DNA of 64,000 nt, from NCBI RefSeq assembly GCF_900142785.1, contig NZ_FRCD01000013.1, positions 119,330-183,329 of the forward strand, given 5' to 3'. This DNA is from Chryseobacterium carnipullorum. GTDB lineage: Bacteria > Bacteroidota > Bacteroidia > Flavobacteriales > Weeksellaceae. The position numbers and the translations under genes are program-made. Under the pieces are notes generated by a model, which had not been told where the DNA came from, did not search any database, and saw nothing but the letters and a program-made list of their open reading frames with translations. Shown in pieces: positions 16,388 through 25,050 of the stretch; positions within the stretch are counted from its first letter, which is position 1; each line of letters starts with the position of its first letter.

Positions 16388-18100
16388 ATGAAAATCAAAA
16401 TTTTTTTGGGAATTCTGGTTTCGGTTTTGATCGGGATTTTCTTTTTCAGTACAAAAAAGAAACAAAAAGAGGGAAATATTCTGTTCTACAATACTATTGA
16501 AGGTGTTGGACGTGATTCTTCTGCTACAGGAAAAGAGAAAGAACTTCTGGAATTATGTAAGGTCTGGGGGGCTATTAAATACCATTCATCGGACCCTGAT
16601 CTTCTTCAAACGATCGATTCATCTCTGATCAGGAATTATAATAAAATCATTGCGGGCGGCACTGATTTTAATACTACGATTTCTCAAATCATTCCATTAT
16701 CCTCTACCAATAAAACTACTGCTGATAAGCATTATATTGGTTTTTTCCCGGATAAAAACTGGATTGAGAATTCTCCTTTCATCCATGAAAATGATAAGAA
16801 AAAATTAATACATTTCATTACACAATCTTACCATTATTCCGAATCAAAGCTTGTTACAGCAGAAGAAAATGGCGAACTCAACTTTGAAAATGATTCTCTG
16901 TTTTATGATGAATCAAAGACAACGCCGGCAAAACGTTTTCTCGCTTTGTGCAAACTTTGGAATATCGTTCGTTATTATTATCCTTACTTTCAGACCATTT
17001 CCGGTGCCTGGAACGATGTCTTTTTTGAAATGTTGCCTCTATTCATCAATGCTGAGAACGAACAGGAGTATTATTCAGCTGTACAGATTTTTGGTGCCCG
17101 GTTGAAAGATAGCCATGTTGCCGTTAAAATGGGAGATTCTGACGAATATGAGGGAAAGTATGTGGGAAATGTTGTTTTAAAAACATTGGAAGAAAGAACA
17201 TTTGTTAAAGGTTATATTGTCAACTCAATCAAAAGTGCACTGCAAAAAGGGGATGAAATACTGAGCATTAACGGAAAGAATATTGTTGTGATGCAGGACA
17301 GTTTAAAAGAAAAAAACTCAGGTTCCAATGAAATTGTCTTACGCCGGGATATTAACAGGTTATTATTGCTCTCTAAAAAGAAAACAGCAGAACTACAGAT
17401 AATCCGGAGGAACAAGATCATTAAAATCCACGAACAATTAACGTATATCAACACGGCTAGGGGAGCTGAAGAAAAAGAATATAAGTCTAATGCAGGTAAA
17501 GCAGTATCTGAAATCATAGACCGGAATATCGGATACATCAGGATCAATGATATTTTTTCTGGAAATTTCAGGGTGTCTTTTGAGAAAATCAGAAATAGCA
17601 AAGCGATCATATTTGATCTGCGCGCTTATCCCAATGAGATTGCGGTGGACTTCCTGAAATATTTTGATAACAGGCCGTTTCAAACTATGAATTTATACAG
17701 AGCAGATATTCATTATCCCGGAATGATGAGGACCATAGAGAACGAAATGCATATTCCGTCTTCTAAGAAAGATGCTTACAAAAGGCCCGTGGTTCTCTTG
17801 ATCAACGAATATACCCAAAGCCAGGGCGAAAGCATGCTTCTGGCCATGAAATCAATAAAAAACTCAGTTACTTTAGGCGATTATACCGCAGGAACTAATG
17901 GAAATGTCATGGTGATCACCTTACCAGGAAAAACAAAAATTCGTATGAGTGGCATCGGTGTGCTTCTGCCGGACTATGCTGCTACCCAGAGAACGGGAAT
18001 CAAACCTGATATTCTGGTTCAGGAAACTCCCGTTTCTTTATTGAAAGGTGAGGATATCCAGCTTAAAGCAGCTATTAATCATATCAATAAAAAACTATGA
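16388..18100 (+). CDS. S41-family peptidase in the lanthipeptide-like cluster
   Basis: The protein is 570 residues. One N-terminal hydrophobic segment (about 3-21) anchors it with the bulk outside the cytoplasm. A helical region has two related motifs (ELCKVWGAIKYHSSDP and ALCKLWNIVRYYYPYF), a likely internal repeat. A PDZ-like part follows around 255-300 (GDEILSING). The S41 core follows, with the putative nucleophile Ser478 in TQSQGES and GDYTAGTNGN after it. S41 enzymes cut near C-termini or degrade peptides. Here the enzyme sits where a leader peptidase or exporter would be expected, so processing or immunity is plausible but unproven. Its stop overlaps the next start (ATGA at 18097). Confidence 0.85.
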   Translation: MKIKIFLGILVSVLIGIFFFSTKKKQKEGNILFYNTIEGVGRDSSATGKEKELLELCKVWGAIKYHSSDPDLLQTIDSSLIRNYNKIIAGGTDFNTTISQIIPLSSTNKTTADKHYIGFFPDKNWIENSPFIHENDKKKLIHFITQSYHYSESKLVTAEENGELNFENDSLFYDESKTTPAKRFLALCKLWNIVRYYYPYFQTISGAWNDVFFEMLPLFINAENEQEYYSAVQIFGARLKDSHVAVKMGDSDEYEGKYVGNVVLKTLEERTFVKGYIVNSIKSALQKGDEILSINGKNIVVMQDSLKEKNSGSNEIVLRRDINRLLLLSKKKTAELQIIRRNKIIKIHEQLTYINTARGAEEKEYKSNAGKAVSEIIDRNIGYIRINDIFSGNFRVSFEKIRNSKAIIFDLRAYPNEIAVDFLKYFDNRPFQTMNLYRADIHYPGMMRTIENEMHIPSSKKDAYKRPVVLLINEYTQSQGESMLLAMKSIKNSVTLGDYTAGTNGNVMVITLPGKTKIRMSGIGVLLPDYAATQRTGIKPDILVQETPVSLLKGEDIQLKAAINHINKKL

Positions 18101-18321
18101 AAACCAAACGTATTATAACCCTTTTTTTGATAAGTTTCATCACCATCAATTTATTGATGTACTTAGACTATGAAACCGTTTCATTGATAGAAATATACAG
18201 AAATTCTGAATCCACTATGGAAGTAGCATTCGGAACGTTAATACTCTTTATTGTTCTTCTGGTGATCTATTATATTGCCTATCTGATCAGAAAAAAAATA
18301 CTGCATGGAAAGACGAAATGA
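18097..18321 (+). CDS. Small membrane protein of the lanthipeptide-like cluster
   Basis: The protein is 74 residues with two predicted membrane helices (about 6-24 and 45-65) and a basic C-terminus (RKKILHGKTK). I recognise no family. It overlaps the S41 gene by 4 bases and the LanC gene by 17 bases, so all three are translationally coupled. Its size and place suggest a self-protection or export accessory protein, but nothing in the sequence proves this. Confidence 0.72.
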   Translation: MKTKRIITLFLISFITINLLMYLDYETVSLIEIYRNSESTMEVAFGTLILFIVLLVIYYIAYLIRKKILHGKTK

Positions 18322-19510
18322 AATCAATCAACTGATCAAAATCTGTGAAAAGGAAATTAAAGAAGATATTGTGGACCTTGGGATCTTTACCGGATATCCG
18401 GGACTGGCTTTGTATTATTTTGAGAAACACAAGCTGTTTAATGATAATGATGCATTTAAAAAGTTTGAACATTATCTGGATAAATCTCTTAACGGATTGC
18501 AGGAAGACAAAGTTTTTTCCTTATGCTCCGGTTCTGTAGGCATCTATTATCTGATCTTTTATCTCACCAAAAACAAGTACTTTGATGATCCGATAGAGGA
18601 ATCGTTTGAAGAATTTCCCGAATATGCAGATGAACTTCTGGAGTACTATGCCGGGAAAAGAAATTTTGATTACCTCCATGGCTTTATGGGTGTGCTGTTT
18701 CTTTGTCTTGAGTTATACTCTTTCAGTACAGATCAGGATTTTAAACATCAGATAAAAGAAAGGATCATCACGGTGGTTTATCTTCTTAAATCTTTGTCGG
18801 TACCGGTAGACGAAGACAAAATCGCCTGGATTTCAAAAGGACTTTACAGTAAAGTGGAAGGTTTTTCATTTGGTTTTGCGCATGGAATTCCCAGTATTAT
18901 AAGCTTGCTCAGCAATGTATATACAGCAGGAATTGAAAAGGAAACCATTAAAGAAATGCTTGATAAATCCTACCGTTTCATAAGATCTGTACAGGGAGAT
19001 TATGACGGATCCAGTTTCCCGAATTTCATTACTGTGCGAGATGGAGAACGAATAGCCACAGACAGCAGTCGTCTGGCCTGGTGTTATGGTGATCTGAGCG
19101 TAGGAATTGCCCTGCTGCATTATGGTAAGGCATTGGGTAATCAGGAAAGTATTTCCGAAGCCGAAAAAATATTGGTAAAAACCACAGAAAGAGAATATGG
19201 AAAAACCGGAGTTGTAGATGTATTCTTATGCCATGGAAGTTCAGGACTTATCATGATGTATCATTATCTGTACAGGGTTACCGGAAATGAAGCTTTTAAA
19301 AAAGCAACAGATTTCTGGACCCATGATACCCTTGCCATCGGCAATCATCCGGAAACAGGAATGAGAACCTGGCTTGGTAGTGAAGGCTGGATAGAGCAAG
19401 ATACCATTTTGGAGGGACGCACAGGACTGTTACTTCAGCTGTATGCCATAACCCATGAAAACTATAAAAACCCACTAGAAAAACTATTTTTACTCGACCA
19501 TGAACATTGA
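18305..19510 (+). CDS. LanC-type lanthionine cyclase
   Basis: The protein is 401 residues, the usual LanC length, built of repeated helices with GxxG-type turns (GYPGLAL, GSVGIYY, GFMGVLF, GFAHGIPS). The zinc ligands are in place: Cys260 in WCYGD, and Cys309-His310 in LCHGSSG. LanC enzymes add Cys thiols to dehydroalanine or dehydrobutyrine to form thioether rings. The gene overlaps the preceding membrane-protein gene by 17 bases and the LanB gene by 11. In many clusters LanB precedes LanC; here the order is reversed. Confidence 0.93.
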   Translation: MERRNEINQLIKICEKEIKEDIVDLGIFTGYPGLALYYFEKHKLFNDNDAFKKFEHYLDKSLNGLQEDKVFSLCSGSVGIYYLIFYLTKNKYFDDPIEESFEEFPEYADELLEYYAGKRNFDYLHGFMGVLFLCLELYSFSTDQDFKHQIKERIITVVYLLKSLSVPVDEDKIAWISKGLYSKVEGFSFGFAHGIPSIISLLSNVYTAGIEKETIKEMLDKSYRFIRSVQGDYDGSSFPNFITVRDGERIATDSSRLAWCYGDLSVGIALLHYGKALGNQESISEAEKILVKTTEREYGKTGVVDVFLCHGSSGLIMMYHYLYRVTGNEAFKKATDFWTHDTLAIGNHPETGMRTWLGSEGWIEQDTILEGRTGLLLQLYAITHENYKNPLEKLFLLDHEH

Positions 19511-22500
19511 ATTTATAGATAAAATAATCCTGAGAACACCCGTAGGATCTATTGATGATCTTAAACCTATCCGTGAGATTACAGAGATCTCTTCAGACGG
19601 GCTGAAATTTGTGGAAAAAACCTTTACAGGACATTTCAGGCTGGCCGTTTTGTATGCTACAAAAAATTTATTTGAAGAAATTACCAAAGCATTAGAAACC
19701 GGAGATCTTCCGGAAAAAATGTTTTTTAGCTACCTCAAATATTATGTACGTTACTGCTCCAGATCTACCCCTTTCGGACTATTTTCAACCTATGGTGTCT
19801 GTGATCTTAAAGAAGGAGGTGATCAATTTTCTGTGCAGATAGAGGAGAGCGAGATCCGCATGAGAATAAGCCTTAGCTACATTTATGAATTAAGCAGAGA
19901 GATCAACGGATGTAAAAACCTTTGGAAATACAGTTTTCTGTATCCCAATCAAACAGCTTATGCTATTGCTGATGATATACGGTATAATGAACTGTATATC
20001 AGGCCTCATTCTATGAACTACAGACTGTCATCCGTTGTTACCAACGATGTTTTGGAATCCATATTTTCAGAAACGGAACAAGGGATTTATTTTGAAGATC
20101 TTTCTTCAAAACTTCAGGAAGAGGGCTATGAAAGGGAAGAAGTAGAAGAATACCTTTATGAGCTGATTGAAAATAATGTAATGCTGATGGATATTTTTCC
20201 GTCACCCGCTACCAATAATTATGTAGAGGCTTTCATTGAAAAATTAAAAAAGATTAAAACCAACGGGGAGATCATTTTAATAAAAGAAAAAGAAACAACT
20301 GTTGATCAGATGATTAATGATGTCATTAAGCTTCAGGATAATTTGAAAACAGTCATCAAAGAATCAGATGCCGGCTCTTCTGAAAAGCTCGAGAACCTGC
20401 TTTTGAATGAGATGCAGAATATTGATGTTACCAGTTTCAGAGATGGGGAAGCAGAGATCAACAGCAAAGTCTTTCACAACGTCAGAAATACGCTTCAATC
20501 CCTGTCGTACCTCAATTCAAGAAGAAAAGAAAAAGATCCTTCACTGACCCAGTTTATTGATGAATTTAAAGATAAATACGGAGAATCTGAACTGCCTCTT
20601 TTACACGTGATCGATCCTGAGCTGGGTATCTTTACAGACCGGGTAAGCAGTATTTCCACACCATTTCTGGACGGAATCTTATTTCAGACCGGAGGAGGCA
20701 GAGATTATAAATTTACCGAAGTAGATGAATATCTGTTTAGTAAATATCAGCATGCCCTGCAATTTGGTAAAGATGAAATTGTCCTGACAAAAGAAGAGTG
20801 TTCAAAATTCAAACCTTCCTATTCAAGGGTTTTCAGTCAGACGCTCAACTGTAATATGACGCTTTTTAAAGATCAGCAGGATCATACAGTAACGGCGATT
20901 CACGGGGCATTCGGTTCCAGTGCGCTTAATAATATGGGAAGATTTACCCATGGTTCTGAAAAGTTGCAGAAGCTGGCGGAAAAGATTGTAGAAATAGAAT
21001 ATGCCAACCTCCATGAATCGGTAGAATATGCCGAAATTGTAGACCTTCCAAGTTTAAGACATGGAAATCTGGTCGTAAGAGAAAACTATCTGAAAGACGA
21101 AATTCTCATCAATATTCCGGCCCCTTCCGATACAAACAAAAATACGATAAAACTCTCTGATATTACAATTTCCATAAGAAGTGAAGAGGTCATTTTAAGA
21201 AATAAAAATACAGGGAAGATTATCGTTCCGCGTCTCAGTAATTCTCATAATTTCCAGCTGCAGAACTTGTCTCATATCTATCGGTTTCTTTCCCTGATCC
21301 AGGTTCAATGGGATTGCTCAATTAGTTTTTCATGGGGTTTTATAGATTCTTTTGCTAAATTTACTCCCCGTGTTAAAATTGAAAAAGTAATCGTCAAAGA
21401 GGCTGCCTGGAACCTGAACCAAACCGATCTGATATTTTTAAACGCAAAAGAAGAAGAACAGGTAACAGAGTTTAGAAAATTCAAAGAAGAATGGAAAATT
21501 CCTGACCATGTTTACCTGGTGGAAGGCGATAATAAACTTCTTTTTGATTTGTCTTCTGACATTTTTATCCGCCTTTTCATTTCTATGATCTCGAAAAAAG
21601 GAAAAATTACCTTAGTGGAAGATCTGGTTAAAGCAAAATCCAACGTTCTTGATGAAAACGGTAAGCCTTTTTACTCCGAGCTGATAATTCCTGTTATCAT
21701 TCAGGATGAAAAACAGAATTTTCAATTTAAAGACTTTTCTGAAAGTAAGGCTAAACTGTCGCCACTTTCCGAGTGTCTGTATATGAATGTTTACACTGGT
21801 GAGCAACAAATGGATTCGTTGATTAGAAACGAACTTTTTGAATTGAACGGAAAGTTATTTGAGAAAAATCTCATCAGCAATTTTTTCTTTATAAGATACA
21901 ATGAGAAGGGTAATCATATCAGGCTGAGGTATTTTATCAAAAATTATGGAATATACAACGATCTTTTTGCTCACATCAGAGAGGCGATGGAAAACTACAT
22001 CGAGCTGGAGATCATTAAAGCATTTGAGATCACGACTTACAAAAGAGAACTGGAAAGATATGATTATGCAGGTATTGAATTTACCGAAATCTATTTCGGC
22101 AAAGAAAGTACAATGGTCATGCTCCTGCTGAGAGAACTTGAAGAAGTAAGTTTTGAAGACAGATGGCTGGCAGGTACAGTCTTTACAGATAAGTTGCTTG
22201 ATAAATTTGCATATACTCTGGACGGAAAGCTTGAATTCTTTACCCAATTAAGCACTCAGTTTAATCAGGAATTTAATTCCAATAAAGCTTTGACAAAAGT
22301 CATAGCGACTAAATATAAAACATTTGAACAGTCAATTCATAGCTCTATAGGGTTGCAAAATAGTGAATTAACGAATATTTACAGACTATTTGATTCTTTC
22401 CTCAATTCATTCTCCCTTGATAATCTTTTGAGTGAAAAAGGGAGAGAAAACCGCGATAGTTATGTTGGAAGTTTAATTCATATGTTTTTTAATCGGCTTC

Positions 22501-22610
22501 TTGTTTCCCAACATAGAAAGCAAGAACTGGTCATCTACAATTTTATGCTTAAATACTATAAAACCCGGTTAAACAAAGCAACAGCAAAAAAGGAAATTCC
22601 TGTTTTATAA
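19500..22610 (+). CDS. LanB-type lantibiotic dehydratase, full length
   Basis: The protein is 1036 residues. The N-terminal glutamylation domain carries the family motif YCSRSTPFGLF near residues 80-95 and continues to about 720. The C-terminal elimination domain (SpaB_C type) starts near 765 and contains FFFIRYNEKGNHIRLRYF around 790-810. LanB uses glutamyl-tRNA to activate Ser/Thr of the precursor and then eliminates glutamate to give dehydro-amino acids. Both activities are on one chain here, unlike the split dehydratases of the pinensin cluster from Chitinophaga. It is the last gene of the cluster and ends at a strong terminator. Confidence 0.93.
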   Translation: MNIEFIDKIILRTPVGSIDDLKPIREITEISSDGLKFVEKTFTGHFRLAVLYATKNLFEEITKALETGDLPEKMFFSYLKYYVRYCSRSTPFGLFSTYGVCDLKEGGDQFSVQIEESEIRMRISLSYIYELSREINGCKNLWKYSFLYPNQTAYAIADDIRYNELYIRPHSMNYRLSSVVTNDVLESIFSETEQGIYFEDLSSKLQEEGYEREEVEEYLYELIENNVMLMDIFPSPATNNYVEAFIEKLKKIKTNGEIILIKEKETTVDQMINDVIKLQDNLKTVIKESDAGSSEKLENLLLNEMQNIDVTSFRDGEAEINSKVFHNVRNTLQSLSYLNSRRKEKDPSLTQFIDEFKDKYGESELPLLHVIDPELGIFTDRVSSISTPFLDGILFQTGGGRDYKFTEVDEYLFSKYQHALQFGKDEIVLTKEECSKFKPSYSRVFSQTLNCNMTLFKDQQDHTVTAIHGAFGSSALNNMGRFTHGSEKLQKLAEKIVEIEYANLHESVEYAEIVDLPSLRHGNLVVRENYLKDEILINIPAPSDTNKNTIKLSDITISIRSEEVILRNKNTGKIIVPRLSNSHNFQLQNLSHIYRFLSLIQVQWDCSISFSWGFIDSFAKFTPRVKIEKVIVKEAAWNLNQTDLIFLNAKEEEQVTEFRKFKEEWKIPDHVYLVEGDNKLLFDLSSDIFIRLFISMISKKGKITLVEDLVKAKSNVLDENGKPFYSELIIPVIIQDEKQNFQFKDFSESKAKLSPLSECLYMNVYTGEQQMDSLIRNELFELNGKLFEKNLISNFFFIRYNEKGNHIRLRYFIKNYGIYNDLFAHIREAMENYIELEIIKAFEITTYKRELERYDYAGIEFTEIYFGKESTMVMLLLRELEEVSFEDRWLAGTVFTDKLLDKFAYTLDGKLEFFTQLSTQFNQEFNSNKALTKVIATKYKTFEQSIHSSIGLQNSELTNIYRLFDSFLNSFSLDNLLSEKGRENRDSYVGSLIHMFFNRLLVSQHRKQELVIYNFMLKYYKTRLNKATAKKEIPVL

Positions 22611-22630
22611 ATCATTAAAATAATTGAAAA

Positions 22631-22666
22631 GGCCTCCGGATCAAGGGTTCGGAGGTCTTGTTTTTT
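22631..22666 (+). terminator. Rho-independent terminator closing the lanthipeptide-like cluster
   Basis: GGCCTCCG at 22631-22638 pairs with CGGAGGTC at 22650-22657 (one G-T wobble), followed by TTG and six T. It lies 20 bp after the LanB stop and just before the end of the convergent acetyltransferase gene. Confidence 0.88.
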
Positions 22667-22674
22667 AATGATTT

Positions 22675-23178
22675 TTATTGATTGGAATAATCATTCGTAT
22701 GAAGAGAAAGTCGCATATTTCCAATCATTTCTTTTTGTTCCACAGGGCCATTTACTTCTTTAAATCCGATTTTTCTGTACAGATGATATGCTTTTTCATT
22801 TTTATCCGTTACTTCAAGGAAAATATCGATACCGTTAAATCTTTTCTTACCTTCTTCAATAACGGCCTGAATGATTCTAAAACCTATATTTTTCCCCTGA
22901 AAATTTTCTCTTATGTACATCTGGTAGATATTGCCTTTCCCATTTTCATCCATCACAAAAGCGCAGATTCCAACCAGTTCTTCATCGGCAAATGCTCCGA
23001 GGACAAATCTGTCATGATTCTGGTCTTCGATATCACTTTCCAGCCGGAATTTTTCGATTTTCAGTGCTTCCTGGTAATTTGCTCCAAATGATTCAGGAAA
23101 TTTCTTCAGACTTTCAAGCCTGATGATTCTATATTTTCTGCTTTCATGAGACATGAGAAGACGGTAGTCAATATTCAT
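22675..23178 (-). CDS. GNAT-family N-acetyltransferase
   Basis: The protein is 167 residues with a GNAT fold. It has the acetyl-CoA loop in the region NFQGKNIGFRII (Q/RxxGxG/A-like), the preceding strand GNIYQMYIRENF, and the C-terminal AYHLYRKIGFKEV signature. The substrate is unknown. It is convergent with the LanB gene and separated from it by the terminator. It is divergent from the TPR regulator gene, with about 330 bp between them. A link to the peptide cluster, such as self-resistance by acetylation, would be guesswork. Confidence 0.85.
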   Translation of the reverse strand: MNIDYRLLMSHESRKYRIIRLESLKKFPESFGANYQEALKIEKFRLESDIEDQNHDRFVLGAFADEELVGICAFVMDENGKGNIYQMYIRENFQGKNIGFRIIQAVIEEGKKRFNGIDIFLEVTDKNEKAYHLYRKIGFKEVNGPVEQKEMIGNMRLSLHTNDYSNQ

Positions 23179-23511
23179 GGGAAATAAAATTTTAAATTAA
23201 TATTTTTCGCTATATATGATTTAATTGTGAAAATATTTTCTAAATAAAATCATTCTTTTTAATGAAAAATAAATTCCGGTATTTTTCAATTAATATCGTA
23301 AACAAGGATGTTTCTAATGAATCGCTTGTTTTTGTGTATTTCATTCAATTTAGTAGTGAAATTTGTGTATATTTATAACAAACTAACAACTATTTCGTTA
23401 ATATATTCAATATTGATTGGTTCTTTCAGTAAAAAACTGATAAGCAGCACCTAAAGATCAATATGTACCGAGGGAAATAACTGATAAATTATATATGTGT
23501 ACCATCCTATT
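23179..23511. other. AT-rich divergent intergenic region
   Basis: The stretch between the divergent acetyltransferase and TPR regulator genes has no ORF of note. GAAATTTG near 23358 is one base off the -7 consensus on the plus strand, and a short TCAGT/ACTGA inverted repeat lies near 23428. I see no convincing complete promoter. Confidence 0.4.
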
Positions 23512-24963
23512 ATGAAAAAGTTGATAGTCCGTATTCTACGGATGGTTATATTAGTTATTATTGTTTCATGCACTCAGACTTCTCCTTATAGTCAAACAGA
23601 AGATTTTGATCAGCCTTTGATAGAGCAGAATAATGAAATGAATTCTTCAGGTAATTTTGAAGCACTCGTTAAACTCAATGGAATATATTTTAAAAAAGCA
23701 GCAAAATCAGGATATGAAGAAGGTAAAGGGCTTTGTCTTCTTAATATTGCCAATGTGAATTCTACAGAAGGAAACTACGAAAGAGCGCACCTCCTTTTAG
23801 ACAAAGCAGGAGAAAGTCTTAAACATTCAGAAAATAGCTTTCACCGGGCCAAATTTTATGACAGTTATGCTCACTATTATTCCCACCTCAAACAGTATGA
23901 TAAGGCGGTCATTTATAGTGATTCAGCCTTGTATGCTTTAAAAAAAGCGCCGGATTCAAATCTTAAAAAAAAGCTACTGCCAAGAATTTATATCAACAGA
24001 GGAACCTATTTTGCATGGAAAGGGCAGCTGGGAAATTCATTGAAGAATTTTCATAAAGGAAATGTTTTAGAAAAATCAGCTTATTCTACCTGTATGATTG
24101 CCCAGTATCACCTGTATACCAACAAGCTGGATTCAGCCGGAATCTATGCTTTGCGTGCGGAAGAAATGATGAATCGTCAGAAAACACCCGATATTGAAAA
24201 GCTATGGATCTACTATACAATAGGATACTACAATAAGGAAATCAGACATAGTGATGAGGCAGAAAAAATGTTGAAAAAGGCATTGGAGATGAGTGTTAAA
24301 ACACGACTTACCTATTCTTTCCAGATAAAAGACGTCTATAAAGCTTTATCAGAATTGTATAAGATGAAAAAAGATGATGAAAAATCATACTACTACTTAT
24401 CCAGGTACCTGCAGGAAGACAACAGACTGAATGAATCCAGATTTGCAGCTATCAATAAAACAACAGACAGTTTTATATCAGAAGCCAAAAAAGAAGCGGA
24501 CCAAAGGAAAAATGACTTATGGATCATAGGAATACTCTCTTTTGTAACCCTTTCTGTATCCGGATTATATGTCCGGAAAAAGATACAGCTTTTAAAATAC
24601 AAGAAAAAAAGCCTGAAAACAGAAACTGACACCTTGAAAAGCCGTGTTTATGAAAAAAAACTTCAGGAAGTCATTGAACTCGCAAAGAAAAATGATTCTT
24701 CATTTCTGATGAAGTTTAAAGAACTGAATCCTGAATTTATTAAAAATCTTCTGGCCATTAATCCGGATCTTGAGAACTCTGAGCTGGCTTTCTGTGCCTT
24801 ATTGAAACTTCATTTTACCTCAAAAGAAATTGCAGAGTACACCTTTGTTCAGCACAAATCCATTCAGCAGAAAAAGTACAGGATCAGAAAAAAATTGAAC
24901 ATAGAAGGGGATCAGGATATCTATGACTTCTTTGATCGTGTAGGAAAAAACTCCAATGAATGA
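23512..24963 (+). CDS. TPR lipoprotein with C-terminal HTH, copy 1
   Basis: The protein is 483 residues from ATG 23512, chosen because MKKLIV starts a good signal sequence; an ATG at 23497 adds five residues. The lipobox is IIVSC. TPR-like repeats fill residues about 30-330 (for example KAVIYSDSALYAL, SLKNFHKGNVLEK). A membrane helix follows near 340-360 (LWIIGILSFVTLSV), then a charged coil and a conserved C-terminal domain with a LuxR-like HTH (LHFTSKEIAEYTFVQHKSIQQKK). If the TPR part is outside the membrane, it would sense a peptide or envelope signal and pass it to the cytoplasmic DNA-binding end. It is paralogous to the next gene. Confidence 0.85.
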   Translation: MKKLIVRILRMVILVIIVSCTQTSPYSQTEDFDQPLIEQNNEMNSSGNFEALVKLNGIYFKKAAKSGYEEGKGLCLLNIANVNSTEGNYERAHLLLDKAGESLKHSENSFHRAKFYDSYAHYYSHLKQYDKAVIYSDSALYALKKAPDSNLKKKLLPRIYINRGTYFAWKGQLGNSLKNFHKGNVLEKSAYSTCMIAQYHLYTNKLDSAGIYALRAEEMMNRQKTPDIEKLWIYYTIGYYNKEIRHSDEAEKMLKKALEMSVKTRLTYSFQIKDVYKALSELYKMKKDDEKSYYYLSRYLQEDNRLNESRFAAINKTTDSFISEAKKEADQRKNDLWIIGILSFVTLSVSGLYVRKKIQLLKYKKKSLKTETDTLKSRVYEKKLQEVIELAKKNDSSFLMKFKELNPEFIKNLLAINPDLENSELAFCALLKLHFTSKEIAEYTFVQHKSIQQKKYRIRKKLNIEGDQDIYDFFDRVGKNSNE

Positions 24964-25050
24964 ATTTAGGAATAAACCTTACATTTGACAGCAGACTTTG
25001 AAATTTTCACTTACATTTAAAAATATAACTAAATATAATATAAAACGTAC

